Positions 1 to 14,714 of a DNA stretch of 64,000 nucleotides are shown in pieces. Location: contig JACEVL010000160.1 in NCBI GenBank assembly GCA_020284085.1, positions 1,649,854 through 1,713,853 of the forward strand, read 5' to 3'. The DNA comes from Aporrectodea caliginosa. Its lineage: Eukaryota > Annelida > Clitellata > Crassiclitellata > Lumbricidae. The notes under the pieces were generated by a model. That model saw only the letters and a list, made by a program, of their open reading frames with translations, made no database searches and had not been told where the DNA came from. Both the position numbers and the translations under genes were made by a program. The first letter of the stretch is position 1, and the number at the start of each line of letters is the position of its first letter.

Positions 1-480
1 AACTATAACTATAACTATAACGAAAATAACACTAACGAAAATTCATCTTTATTTTCGTTAATACAAAAAATAAAAATAGGAAGTGCAATATGGACGATTC
101 GACATAAATGAGAACGAAAAATGCGAAATTTTTATTGTGAAATTTGTCAGTTACTTTGGAAACTCGTGTATTCATGGAGCTGAATGTACCCATGCTTCAA
201 AGGTTTTCATAGCTCTGAGTAAATTGTGAAACAGCGTATTAATACGCACAATTTTGCTTATAGACTTAATTATTGTAACTAAGTAGTAACTAAAATTAAC
301 TAAAATAAAAATCCATTAACTATAACTATAACTATAACTAAAAAATAATACTAACTATAACTATAACTATAACTAAAATAAAAAATCATTAACTATAACT
401 ATAACTATAACTAAAATAAAATCTGTAAGGAAAATCACACTGGTTGTGAGTCGGTTGGTATTCTTGGTAAACCATGATAT
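1..480. repeat. AT-rich flank with (AACTAT)n-type simple repeats
   Basis: Short runs of a six-base AACTAT motif occur at about 1-20 and again at 316-418. The sequence between is AT-rich. I see no gene. The stretch ends at the TA target site of the neighbouring Tigger-like transposon at 480-481. Confidence 0.6.
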
Positions 481-492
481 AGGGGAGGGTGG

Positions 493-744
493 GGCAAGAG
501 TGACACCTTTTTGTATGAAATGCAATAGAAATTGTACAAGTAAAGATATCAAAATGAATTTTGGATATACTTGAAGAGAATAATGTTAGTAACAAAACCA
601 TCCAATTACATGCACTTAATCCAGTTACAAAACTATACTACGATGCACAATAGTTTTTGTTCTGGCGTGTCACTCTTACCCACCCTATGGAGGCAAGAGT
701 GACATCCAGCATTTGGGGCAAAAGTGACCTCTGTTACTCTTGCC
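493..744. repeat. Left subterminal transposase-motif array (GGCAAGAGTGAC)
   Basis: The 12-mer GGCAAGAGTGAC or a one- or two-base variant occurs at 493-504, 669-680 (inverted), 692-703, 717-728 and 733-744 (inverted). The first copy is part of the terminal inverted repeat. Repeated subterminal motifs in DNA transposons are commonly transposase binding sites; that role is inferred here. Confidence 0.75.
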
Positions 745-881
745 ACAGTAATCTTAACAAATGTGATCATAGTGTTCAAATAAAAGCTAAAGGATTCAGC
801 ACAAATTGTTCCTGTTCACTCTATAGGCCTAAATGTTCTGAATGAGCCAATTAAATTGCTCCATATTGTTTGCAACTAGGC

Positions 882-3614
882 CTAATGATAACAGAAATCG
901 CATATAAATGCCTTCTTTCCACGTTCAATAGGCGCACATGCTTCATGACACCATTGCTGGCATTGCTTACACTTAACCCAATCTTCCTGAAGATTATTAT
1001 CATCGCACAGTTTCTTGCAGTAAATGCATGCATAAGTTGGCATAACTTCAAAATTCTTACACCCAACTTTCTTAGATAAATCAAAATCTGACCCACTCCC
1101 CTTTCGACCCCTCTTGTTATTTTTACGGGTTGTAACAACGGCTTTATTTGCTTTAGGCCCAGTGACCACCTTAGCCAGCAACTCATTTTTGTAAGGACTT
1201 GATGTCAGGACACATGAAACCTGGGCTTTTCTTTTTCTACGTAGAACCATAGGTTGCACACTAGTGTCTGCAGCTGCAACATGTGGATATGGAGAAACAT
1301 TCAGAACAGAGTATCTTTTAGGACTAGACCTACTAATTTCACTGAAAGTGGACATGTTAGTCGCATTATCAGAAGTGGAAGTGGTCGGCGTACTGTCTAC
1401 CGGTTTTTCGGGAGCGATCGAGTTCGACGCGTCAGTGTTTGGCGCATCATCCAGGCCTTCCTGTTCCTCAGGACCGATCGAGTTCGACGCGTCAGGAGCG
1501 ACACTGTGTTGATCTTTGTCAGTGTCTTCCAGTTCTTCGGGAGCGATCGAGTTCGACGCGTCAGGAGCGTCACTGTGTTGATCTTTGTCAGTGTTTGGCG
1601 CATCATCCAGGCCTTCCTGTTCCTCAGGACCGATCGAGTTCGACGCGTCAGGAGCGACACTGTGTTGATCTTTGTCAGTGTCTTCCAGTTCTTCGGGAGC
1701 GATCGAGTTCGACGCGTCAGGAGCGTCAGTGTGCGGATCTTTGTCAGTGTTTGGCGCATCATCCAGGCCTTCCTGTTCCTCAGGACCGATCGAGTTCGAC
1801 GCGTCAGGAGCGTCAGTGTGCGGATCTTTGTCAGTGTTTGGCGCATCATCCAGGCCTTCCGGTTCTGCGTGCGGATACCAGATCGGTTTTCTTATCGATA
1901 TGCTCTTGGTGACACAGCAAGTTTCACCATGTAGGACGGTACGACTAGGCAGAAAGTTAGGTCTTCTTGGAAATGAGCCTGACACAGCTTTTTTGTGTCT
2001 TGCCTTCAAATTTGTGATGATCGTTGTCTGAGGAGAATTCTGACGATTAACTGACGCCTTACTTCGGGCACGCTTAGCCTTCGGATGAGTGGTCGCACTC
2101 GCTGGAGGAGTCTGGCGATCGACCGACGTGGCATTTCGGGCACGCTTAGCCTTCGGATGAGTGGTCGCACTCGCTGGAGGAGTCTGGCGATCGACCGACG
2201 TGGCATTTCGGGCACGCTTAGCCTTCGGATGAGTGGTCGCACTCGCTGGAGGAGTCTGGCGATCGACCGACGTGGCATTTCGGGCACGCTTAGCCTTCGG
2301 ATGAGTGGTCGCACTCGCTGGAGGAGTCTGGCGATCAACCGACACGGTAGTCGCTCGAGTGACAGATGTAGGTTTACTTGGAGAATTATTGATTTCATGT
2401 GGCCGCTCTGTGACTAGCGATGCTGCAAAGTCTTCTTCTTTGAAGATATCCGGGTTAAAGGGAAATATTCCGGTCTTTTCAAAGCCATGTATACCCTTTT
2501 CAGGAGTAGTAGCTTTGAGATATGCTGGGCGAAAAATATCAACAATGTCATAATCAGACACCCGTTTACCTGGATTTCTGAGCATCCAGTGGTCAATCTC
2601 TCGATTGTAAAAAGTTTTTAATGGACCAAAGAAGGTCACATCAAGAGGTTGTAGTCTATGGCTCGTGTGAGGAGGAAGTGTGATCATTGTTATATTATTG
2701 GCTCGTGCCAGGTCGATTATCTCGATTGTCTTGTGACTTTGATGACCGTCAAGCAGGAGCAGGATTTTCTGTGTTGGCAACGGCTTTACGTGTTTGATAA
2801 AATGTTCCATGTACTTGATAAATATTTCATTAGTCATCCATCCCTTTGGGGATGGATAACCAATCGCTCCAGGTGGACAGCCCTTCATCAATCTATCATT
2901 CATATTCTTACGTCGAAAGAGAAGCATGGGTGGGACATGCACCCCACTTGCACTCATTGCGCAAACGATTGTCGTAGTCATTCCTTTCTCTGCGCTGACA
3001 GCTTTTCCAACTTGTTTCAATCCACGCTTCGCAATAATTTTCCCAGGTTTTTGCACCGTTGTTATGCCAGACTCGTCCACATTGAATATTTGATGTGCAC
3101 TATAATCTTCTTTCTCAAACTCCTCCCTGAGCAACTCATAAAATTTGTTTACTTGCACACGGTTGAAACCAGTCATGCGGGACATACTTGTTGCCTCGGG
3201 ACTACGTAAACTGAGTTCAGTATGGCGTCTCAGGAATGAAAAGGCCCACTCTTTCCCTGCCATTTGCATAGTTTTCGAAAATGGATGCGGAATATTGTTC
3301 TTTTCGGCAAGTTGGAATGCAAGTCGTCGGAGATCTACAACTGACAACCCGTAGCATCGTCTCTGCATTTCTAGAGCATAATCGACCAATTCCTGATCAA
3401 ATGCACTGTCAAACACTGGCCTGAAGCGCCCGAGACTAGTTGGTTGATGCTCAACATTCTTCAAACGTTTTATCAGCGTCGGCCTTGGTATACCGTATTG
3501 TTTGCTTGCTTTCCTTTTAGAAAGTTGACCACTGGTTATAGCATTCAACGCTTCTTGCATCGCTTCCTGTGTGTACGATGCTCTATTCGTCTTTCTTACG
3601 TATATTCTTCCCAT
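882..3614 (-). CDS. Tigger/pogo transposase with PHD-like C-terminal finger
   Basis: This encodes the element's DDE transposase, which would bind the element's ends and cut and rejoin DNA in the nucleus. From the ATG at 3614 the protein is about 910 aa; the frame is open up to 3680, but MGRIYVRKTNRAS is the more natural start. A psq/CENP-B-like helix-turn-helix lies near residues 15-50 and a second DNA-binding segment follows to about 140. The catalytic aspartates are visible: D180 in FNVDESG, D289 in LLLDGHQSH and D325 in LQPLDV, the DDD pattern of the pogo group. Residues about 460-760 are two sets of in-frame tandem repeats, one basic (PKAKRAR) and one acidic (DAPNTDKD). The end, about 862-910, is a Cys/His cluster (CIYCKKLC...CKQCQQWCHEAC...CDFC) resembling a PHD finger. 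No frameshift or internal stop is present. Confidence 0.92.
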   Translation of the reverse strand: MGRIYVRKTNRASYTQEAMQEALNAITSGQLSKRKASKQYGIPRPTLIKRLKNVEHQPTSLGRFRPVFDSAFDQELVDYALEMQRRCYGLSVVDLRRLAFQLAEKNNIPHPFSKTMQMAGKEWAFSFLRRHTELSLRSPEATSMSRMTGFNRVQVNKFYELLREEFEKEDYSAHQIFNVDESGITTVQKPGKIIAKRGLKQVGKAVSAEKGMTTTIVCAMSASGVHVPPMLLFRRKNMNDRLMKGCPPGAIGYPSPKGWMTNEIFIKYMEHFIKHVKPLPTQKILLLLDGHQSHKTIEIIDLARANNITMITLPPHTSHRLQPLDVTFFGPLKTFYNREIDHWMLRNPGKRVSDYDIVDIFRPAYLKATTPEKGIHGFEKTGIFPFNPDIFKEEDFAASLVTERPHEINNSPSKPTSVTRATTVSVDRQTPPASATTHPKAKRARNATSVDRQTPPASATTHPKAKRARNATSVDRQTPPASATTHPKAKRARNATSVDRQTPPASATTHPKAKRARSKASVNRQNSPQTTIITNLKARHKKAVSGSFPRRPNFLPSRTVLHGETCCVTKSISIRKPIWYPHAEPEGLDDAPNTDKDPHTDAPDASNSIGPEEQEGLDDAPNTDKDPHTDAPDASNSIAPEELEDTDKDQHSVAPDASNSIGPEEQEGLDDAPNTDKDQHSDAPDASNSIAPEELEDTDKDQHSVAPDASNSIGPEEQEGLDDAPNTDASNSIAPEKPVDSTPTTSTSDNATNMSTFSEISRSSPKRYSVLNVSPYPHVAAADTSVQPMVLRRKRKAQVSCVLTSSPYKNELLAKVVTGPKANKAVVTTRKNNKRGRKGSGSDFDLSKKVGCKNFEVMPTYACIYCKKLCDDNNLQEDWVKCKQCQQWCHEACAPIERGKKAFICDFCYH
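1411..1872 (-). repeat. Composite minisatellite inside the transposase gene
   Basis: Six copies of a core CGATCGAGTTCGACGCGTCA are embedded in longer alternating units that encode the acidic repeat DASNSI/APEE/DKDQHSD. The units differ by whole codons, so the transposase frame stays open. The arrangement is a higher-order repeat, in which two kinds of unit alternate. Confidence 0.85.
2060..2345 (-). repeat. 72-bp minisatellite inside the transposase gene
   Basis: Four near-identical 72-bp units (the landmark GCTTAGCCTTCGGATGAG recurs at about 2072, 2144, 2216 and 2288) encode four copies of a 24-residue segment containing TSVDRQTPPASATTHPKAKR. Because 72 is a multiple of three, copy-number change does not break the frame. 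Confidence 0.9.
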
Positions 3615-3851
3615 GATTATCTGGGTCCTAGGAAACAGAACATGAAACTGGAGATGATTTGTTAGGCTTATGCCTACCATGAAGTTACGCTGCAGCCTTA
3701 TTGAGCATTTAAATGTCAGCTACATGTATAGGCAGGAAAATAATAATAGTCCATAGCATACTTAGGCCTATCTGAATAGGCCTACAGGTGGGAAATAAAA
3801 TGCCAGAAATAAATCAATACCGTGAAGTTATATTGTATTCATGTAACGTGA

Positions 3852-3993
3852 GGTAAGAGTAACATGGGCTGTTACTCTTACCTACCTCGTTCGAGGTAAG
3901 AGTAACAGGTCTGTCACTCTTGCCCCACTTTCGTGGGGTAAGCATAACCGTCTGTCACTCTTGCCCAATGATAGACATGTTTCTCTTGCCCCA
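3852..3993. repeat. Right subterminal motif array with hairpin
   Basis: The same 12-mer family occurs here as GGTAAGAGTAAC or GTCACTCTTGCC at 3852, 3871, 3895, 3913 and 3954, plus decayed copies. The first two form a perfect hairpin, with arms at 3852-3864 and 3870-3882 around a 5-base loop. The array lies upstream of the transposase start, so it may also form part of its promoter (inference). Confidence 0.75.
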
Positions 3994-4363
3994 CTTACAG
4001 TGGTACTGCAAGAACGACAACGACAACCAATCCCAATATCGCTCACACACGTTCGTGGTGTTTTTGGGTTCCAATATAATTACCCTTTATGATAAATAGC
4101 GCATCCTGTTTGTTACCCGTACATTTCTGCAATGATCAACGATTTTCTGTGCATGTGCCAAAAACTGAGATATGGGTTAAAACAGAAAACTTACGCTTGA
4201 TGTCAAAATCGGACGATTTTTTCACATTTTATTAGTTGCAAACAACTATCACAAAAGAAAGAACATGTAACAAACCCAAAGACACCAAAAATTTAACACT
4301 GCCGTTTCTTTATGCGGGGTGATACTCTTGCCTGACCTGTCACTCTTGCCACACTCCCCCCTA

Positions 4364-4984
4364 CCGTTCTGTGGTCCAAAGTATTGCAAGATTGTCGGTC
4401 AGACTACATCGGACCTAGATGTTGGTCAATAGAGTCGGCTGATTAGAGCTTCATTGAACTTAGTGCGTTGGAATTCATGAACTGTTCGATTGCAGAGATT
4501 CAGAAGTTGGTTAGTTGGCGTTTAACGACACTGTGTCATAACAAAGATGATTAGCGTCGCCCTCCTCCTTCATCTGGGCATGGGACTGGCACTACCTCAC
4601 TACGGGCAGTGGCGGAGTCGTATTCAGAAGAAATAGCTGAGCAGGTTTTATGGCCACAACATGGGATGTCAGTCTATGGATTTTCTGTCAACTGGGCGCC
4701 GCTGCGCGTTAATGGAATCCGCGAGGGACTTATCAGCCGATCACACATTCACCGTCGCCGTATCTGCCACCGAAAGGATCGCTGTACATGACATTCGACC
4801 GTTTAGGAGAAGTCGCTGGAAGCTGTCCTCTTGTTGTTCACGACAGTCTGCCGCCCGTGCGACTCCATTTTTCCAGAGGTATTAGATTTTAACGATGTGG
4901 AGCGGTTGACTTTGGTGCTGTGTCGGGTTTTCTTGGGACGTTTCGTGACAAATGGATGCTTACTCTCATTTGCCACCGTAGATA
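4364..4984 (+). other. Unique-looking stretch; possible signal-peptide exon at 4547
   Basis: No gene is recognised. An ATG at 4547 opens a 29-codon frame whose product, starting MISVALLLHLGMGLALPHYG, has the charge and hydrophobic core of a secretory signal peptide before a stop codon. It could be a first coding exon or chance. Other short frames follow up to about 4980, but none could be joined with consistent splice sites. Confidence 0.25.
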
Positions 4985-5240
4985 ATCGTAATCGTAAACT
5001 CGGTATTTCTAGAGCGCCCACAAAAGCGAAGTCGCGGGAACCAGCTTATTCACACGCGCTCAATCAAAACAGAATCGATAGGCAGGGGGTCAAATCCAGA
5101 GAGTCAGGCAGGTAGACAGTCAGACGGCTAAGGTGGATGATGTTTAGACTTGAAATGACGAGGGAGGTGAGGGAGGAGAAGGAATCGGGATAGGATTTGT
5201 GAAATAGCAGTGTTTTCAGTTTTTAGTGGAAGACCTGTGG
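4985..5240 (-). repeat. L2-like LINE/SINE 3' tail, minus strand
   Basis: Read on the minus strand, this carries a tail of the type GGCGCTCTAGAAATACCGAG followed by GTTTACGATTACGATTA. The same tail appears at 20481, 29938 and, more decayed, at 16756 and 17764. The upstream AAGCTGGTTCCCGCGACTTC block also recurs at 19863. It is a truncated retroposon copy. Confidence 0.6.
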
Positions 5241-5524
5241 AGAGATAGCAAGAGGTGAGGTTTTGGTGAGTTCGTGGGATGGATCGGATATTTTTCGCAG
5301 GACCCAATAACTAGGGCTACCTAAGTACCATATGATGTAGTGATAATGACGGTTCATATACACAGAGAACTAGGAGAATATGATACACAGAAATCAAAAC
5401 AAACTTAACTAAGCAACGGAAACACATCAATTTGAAAAATTACACATTTAATAGGAGAGCACGCATGGATTTTTTAAATAGATTCAGGTTAGGCAGAATG
5501 ACGAGTGCTGACGGGGATATTGTT

Positions 5525-5632
5525 CCAAACTGAATGAATGAATGCATGTACGAATGAACGAATGAACAAATGAATGAACAAATGAATGAATGAAGTTCAA
5601 TGAACTAATTAATTAACGAATGAATGAAAGAA
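5525..5632 (+). repeat. (GAAT)n microsatellite
   Basis: Imperfect GAAT/GAAC tetranucleotide repeats. Tails of TGAATGAAT type follow several LINE fragments in this window, so this may be the end of one. Confidence 0.75.
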
Positions 5633-5752
5633 AGAACGAGCAAACGAATTAATGCATTGATAACTGGAATCTATAATTTTTTAATTGTTACTAAGGCACA
5701 CGAGTTCCACTTTACGGGCGAGAATTCTGGAAACCATTTTACTGACCTTGCG

Positions 5753-7230
5753 ATGGACGCGTCAGTGGGCAGTTTGGTCAGTGACCCCAGCAGGCCCCTG
5801 GGTAGCTGCTCTGATGAGGCACCAAACGACTGCAACGACATCTGTCGGGACTTCCTGCGCAATGTCTGCTCACGTGGTCATCACTGTCGATTTCGACATC
5901 CGGTCAACAGTCGCTCACCGGAAGTCGATGAAAAGACCGCGAAGAGACCCGTATGTCACGACTACCAAAATGGTGGCTGTCGACGGAAGGAGTTCTGTCG
6001 ATTCCAGCACGTGACCCGGAGGCGGGAGAAGACCCTGCGTGAGATGGATGGATCGGCGAGCGATGGATTGGGACCCCAGATGGATTGGAGTGGCTCTGAT
6101 GGAGGTATAAGGTGGAATGAGGACGAGGGATCCGTCGTGGGAGTTGATGGGATTGATATGCGTCCGAATGAGACCCGCGTAGCTGGTTCAAGAGGTCATC
6201 AGGTGCATCGACTGTTGAGGAACAAGAGACGCAGCAAACGAGGTATTGTAATGTATTGCATTATGTAATATTGTATGTTGCACTGACTTCTGTTGCATTG
6301 TATCATATTATAATTGTATTGCATTAGAATAGTATTGTTTGTATTATTGTATTGTATTTTAATTAGCAAAATGCTGTTATCACTCGAATGTAATCTACTC
6401 CTGTTGCCACAGCCAGTGAGTCAGTGACACAAACTTGGCTACTACCCGTAGGCACTAGGTAGCCGCGGGCAACTTCTCAAGTGAATATTGAAAGCGCACT
6501 GAGGCCGAAGTATGCTGGTCCGATTTGGTGTGATGGGTCTCCTCTTCTAGGTGACGGAACTCCTCTTCTAGGTGACGGGTCTCATAATTTAGGTGGTAGG
6601 TCTCACAGTACAGGTGGCGGATTTCAAAGTAGAGGTGCCGGATTTCAGATCCTGCGGGATCCGGCTGAATTTAACCATACAGTTGAATACAGAGAGAAGA
6701 TAAAGTTTTAACCCCGCCACTGCTTGTAGCAACTCTGGCAGTGCAGTCCCAAGCATAGAGAAAAGAGGTGGGAGTCGCCAATCATCTTTATTATAACACA
6801 GTGTCGCTAAACAACAACCAGCCAAGATTAAGTGTTTGTAATATTTTCTCTGTATATTTTCTGTATTTTTAAAGAATCGTTCAAACGGAAGTTACCAGGG
6901 TCCGCCACTCCTTCGAAGCAATCCTTACTAGGACCGATCACACCATCAGTCCATCCAACGCTCAATCATCACCCAGATCTCTGGCCAAACTCTTGTCACG
7001 TCGAAACTACAGGAACGTCGGAATCGAACCCACATCCGACGCCCTACAGACCAGTCAGCGCTGGACGAGAGAGTTCGGAGGATGAACTGCTGAGACAGAC
7101 AGTCGATGAACTGCGACGGGAGATGCATCAGCTGAAAAGAACCGTCGGAATGCTCGTCGATAAGCTGGACATCATCTCGAGAACGCCATCATCCGAGGAA
7201 GTTCGAAACAGGAACGGATTGATTTGCTAA
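5753..7230 (+). CDS. ZC3H10-like CCCH zinc-finger protein (two coding exons)
   Basis: Predicted coding exons are 5753-6242 and 6875-7230 (846 nt, 281 aa plus stop). The donor is AG|GTATTG at 6243 and the acceptor TTTTTAAAG|AA ends at 6874; both are phase 1, so the frame continues exactly. Two CCCH fingers of spacing C-x7-C-x5-C-x3-H are visible, CRDFLRNVCSRGHHCRFRH and CHDYQNGGCRRKEFCRFQH. The first, with ICRDFLRNVC, closely resembles finger 1 of ZC3H10, an RNA-binding family. Exon 2 ends with a predicted coiled coil (DELLRQTVDELRREMHQLKR), also as in ZC3H10. The vertebrate protein has three fingers; I find only two, so either a third exon is missed or the gene has diverged. The start is uncertain: an acceptor-like TTGTTACTAAG at 5685-5695 suggests a 5' UTR intron, with the ATG at 5753 used. 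Confidence 0.75.
6540..6660 (+). repeat. Imperfect ~21-bp tandem repeat in the ZC3H10-like intron
   Basis: About five imperfect copies of a CTAGGTGACGGGTCTC-like unit lie between the two exons. A frame is open across them and encodes Gly/Ser-rich sequence. It is treated as intronic repeat because the flanking exons join in phase without it. Confidence 0.5.
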
Positions 7231-7240
7231 TCTAATCGCA

Positions 7241-7309
7241 CACCGGTCTGTCTGTCTGTCTGCTCGTCTGCACACTAGCCTGTCCGTCCGTCCGTTTGCC
7301 AGAAGGCCG

Positions 7310-7348
<39 letters not shown>

Positions 7349-7349
7349 G

Positions 7350-7436
<87 letters not shown>

Positions 7437-7437
7437 A
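7241..7437 (+). repeat. (TCTG)n microsatellite
   Basis: Almost pure TCTG/TGTC tetranucleotide repeat, with a few interruptions in the first 80 bases. It lies just downstream of the ZC3H10-like stop codon, probably in its 3' UTR. Confidence 0.95.
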
Positions 7438-7574
7438 TCCTTTGCCTTCCACTGTTCCACTTGCAAGTATCGATGGACGTCAGTGAACTGGCTTATACCC
7501 TCAGTGAATCGTTTGCATTTCGATATGAGGTAGACCTACCTAGAGCAGGAAGCAGTGCCTTCAGCTAAACCGAG

Positions 7575-7690
7575 AAGCAGCCGCGAGTATGAAGCGTTAG
7601 CGACTTCAGCATATGATGACCAGTCCTCGCCCCGCCGTCTGGTCTTCCAACAGACAGTGTGCACTGTGCAGTCAGTGTACTTACAGTGTA
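7575..7690 (-). repeat. tRNA-derived SINE fragment, minus strand
   Basis: The block GAAGCGTTAGCGACTTCAGC and the following CAGTC/CCAACAGACAGTGTGCACTG match, in decayed form, the SINE at 17925-18190 and the fragment at 22735-22850. Confidence 0.5.
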
Positions 7691-7801
7691 CATGGGCGCA
7701 ACTTTGTATTGTGACGAAATAATAATAAGAACAATAATAAGACGATTTCGGATTTGTATAGCACCGCAGCAGAGCCGAAGCCGAAAGACTCTTGATCAGC
7801 T

Positions 7802-8220
7802 CAGTGGCGTACCGATGGGGGCATTACCAGTCGCCTGGGCGGCAAAATGAGCAGGGGCGGCAAAATAGGGTTGAAAAAAATAAAAGAAGGAGTGAATGCA
7901 TTTAAAAAATCGTTGGAGTATAAGAGAAAGTAATAAAAGTAGACAAACAAGGTAGGAAAGGAAGAAAAAAATTCACTAAATAGCATACAGTGGTAATAAG
8001 GAGGGGCGGCACGGGCGCAGGAAGGGCGGCTTCGCTTCTAATAACAACGATAGTTAAAGAGGAAAAAGTCTAAACTAAAAAAAAAAAAGGTCATCAGAAA
8101 TTTTTGCGGAAGTAAATATTTGAAGAAATTGAAGAAAATTTTTATGGAAATTTCCAAAGTGAAGTGCGCGGAGCGGCATTTTATATGCCCCGGGCGGTAT
8201 TTGACCTCCGTACGCCACTG
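7802..8220. mobile_element. hAT-type miniature element (MITE)
   Basis: The ends are CAGTGGCGTAC (left) and GTACGCCACTG (right), perfect inverted repeats. ATCAGCT flanks both sides (7795-7801 and 8221-8227), consistent with the hAT duplication of about 8 bp. No coding sequence is present; the interior is AT-rich with GGGCGGCAAAAT-type blocks. It sits inside an older SINE-like sequence (TTTGTATAGCACCGCAGC). Confidence 0.85.
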
Positions 8221-8227
8221 ATCAGCT

Positions 8228-9551
8228 CAATGGGTGATGTATGTTTATTACCATGTATGTACACCAAAATGCGCATACCATTATGAATGAATATTCTTAT
8301 CTTATATTTGTCAATTTCTGATTTTAAAAAGTCGTTGGACTGTGGGACGTAGGTGGTCTCCCATCATTATTGGTTTGTCTCCGGTAAAATGCTTGTGCGG
8401 TTAAAAGCTTTTGAGAATCACCTACTGGTTAAAATAGGTGGGGGTCACCTTCCTCCAAAAATAATCATACTCTGGGCCTCTGGCTCTAATCTTGACTATA
8501 ATTAAATCAACCATCCATCTAAACTATTGGGCATGTCGCGTGCCCTCGTCTCATGTAGGCCTACAGCTATAGGCCTACTTGTGTAATTTGTTTTATAGAA
8601 TAAGCATTAGGCTTTTATATGCACACAAACGTATAGGCCCTAATAATCGATGTCGACTATATAATTTCAAGAAGATTATTAGGCATGATTATTAATACAA
8701 TGCTGTCGAGGTCCAAGAGTTAGATCAACAAGATCACAGAAAAATACACAGAGCCCCGTAATTGATAGTCAATGGTAGCCTACTCCATGGAGCCCAGCAT
8801 CTACTCCAAACATCAGGAAACCATTGAAATCCCAGCAGGCGACATAATTATTCAGTTATTGAACAGAACTTAACGAGTCAACACTGTAAGCGGTGACAGC
8901 CTGGGCTGCGAAGTCATTGGTCGATGGAAGTCGGTATGATGGACCATTGATGGTTGAATGGTAACACGCTGGCACGAAGAACAGAAGGAATCGAGTTCGA
9001 TACCCGCTAGTCCCATAAAGTTGACTCAGCCTTCCACTCCCCAGGGGCGATGGTAAAATGAGCAGCAGTAGGACGGATCGGCGCCTAACAGACGGTTTTA
9101 AAATCGACCATCATGTGTTCCTGCTATTTCATGTAATCATACTGCGGGTTGCCTGCCTTTAGGCCTACTCGATCCTTAGCTGTGTAAAAAAGCGTACAAT
9201 GAAGTATGAATTCTTCATATAGCCTACTTAGGCTACTAGAAAATTCTTCAGTTTTATTTTCAAAAGATTTAGCAAATGAGAAAGTTATGACTTAACAAAC
9301 AGTCAAACACTGAAGTGGTATGAATGAAAAGTGAGAAAAGACAAAGCAATAGTTTTCATAAATTGAGCAAATAAGATACATATTGAACCTCTGAAGCCGT
9401 GCTGAGGGGGTAGCTTACCTCTCCAAGGTAGTTGGGAATTAACTGGATGGGTTGGAAATGAATTGGGAGGGTTGAACGGACCCCCAACTCCCCAACGCCC
9501 CACCAACCCCGGGAATTCAATCCCTGCCCATATAGCCCTATGCGATGAGGG
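8228..9551. other. Intergenic, SINE scraps only
   Basis: No gene is seen. A tRNA-headed SINE fragment lies at about 8960-9065: a B-box-like GAGTTCGATACC is followed by a TCCCATAAAGTTGACTCAGC block that recurs in decayed form at 14240-14262. Several TAGGCCTA octamers occur. Confidence 0.5.
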
Positions 9552-9760
9552 TTCAGCGCAGTGGCGTAACGAAGGGTTTCAGCGCCCATGTGCACGGGCA
9601 AGATTTGATGACTGCGCCCATTTTAATTTTCTTGTTGACTTTTAATCGTTATTGTCATAGTAGGCCTATTGTGTACCACTGAAAGCTAATTTTGCGCCCC
9701 CTTGTGCTGCGTCCTGAGACTGTTGCCCCCCTCCTCTGCCCCTCTCGTTACGCAGCTGGT
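9552..9760. repeat. Dispersed repeat, copy 1
   Basis: Begins CAGTGGCGTAACGAAGGGTT and ends near CTCGTTACGCAGCTGG. A second copy lies at 15283-15470, with the same internal TTTTCTTGTTGAC and GAAAGCTAATTTTGCGCCCC blocks. The ends suggest a hAT-like miniature element, but no clean target duplication was found. Confidence 0.65.
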
Positions 9761-10128
9761 AGCCTGGTTCAGCACGCGCTAGACAATTATTATTGCGCCA
9801 TATATTAAGCCTATATTATTCTTTTATTATCAGTCACTTAATTAAAGTCTTATCAGATTATTTAAACTTATTCGAAATATTCATAATAGATTTAAAGTTC
9901 TTACAAGACAATTTAAGACCTGTGCGCCTGCTCTTAAATTCGTTTCGTAGAACTGGTTTCGCTTTCCAGCGGAAATCTCATCGTTGCCTACAATATCTCC
10001 GGTTCCTAAAACAAGTGCATAAAATTTACCAGGTACATATTTCTTTGACATCCACTGAATTGCGTAGCGCCAACCGTTCTGCGCTCGAATTTCCAAATGA
10101 GTTTTGATCATAAAAATAAGTTTAATAA

Positions 10129-14714
<4,586 letters not shown>

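Larger units (their letters stand above)
482..4361 (-). mobile_element. Complete Tigger/pogo-type DNA transposon
   Basis: The element is bounded by a TA dinucleotide on each side (480-481 and 4362-4363), the target duplication of the Tc1/mariner/pogo superfamily. The termini are imperfect inverted repeats: the left end begins GGGGAGGGTGGGGCAAGAGT and the complement of the right end begins GGGGGGAGTGTGGCAAGAGT. Inside is one uninterrupted transposase frame on the minus strand plus subterminal repeats at both ends. Termini, target duplication and reading frame are all preserved, so the copy looks recent and possibly autonomous. Whether the protein is active cannot be judged from sequence. Confidence 0.9.

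Noticed and set aside
1254..1934. Long plus-strand open frames in several registers
   Set aside because: They are antisense to the transposase gene and arise from its in-frame tandem repeats; no independent protein features are present.
7232..7568. Open frames encoding (TDRQ)n or (CLSV)n
   Set aside because: Translation of a pure TCTG microsatellite in all frames.
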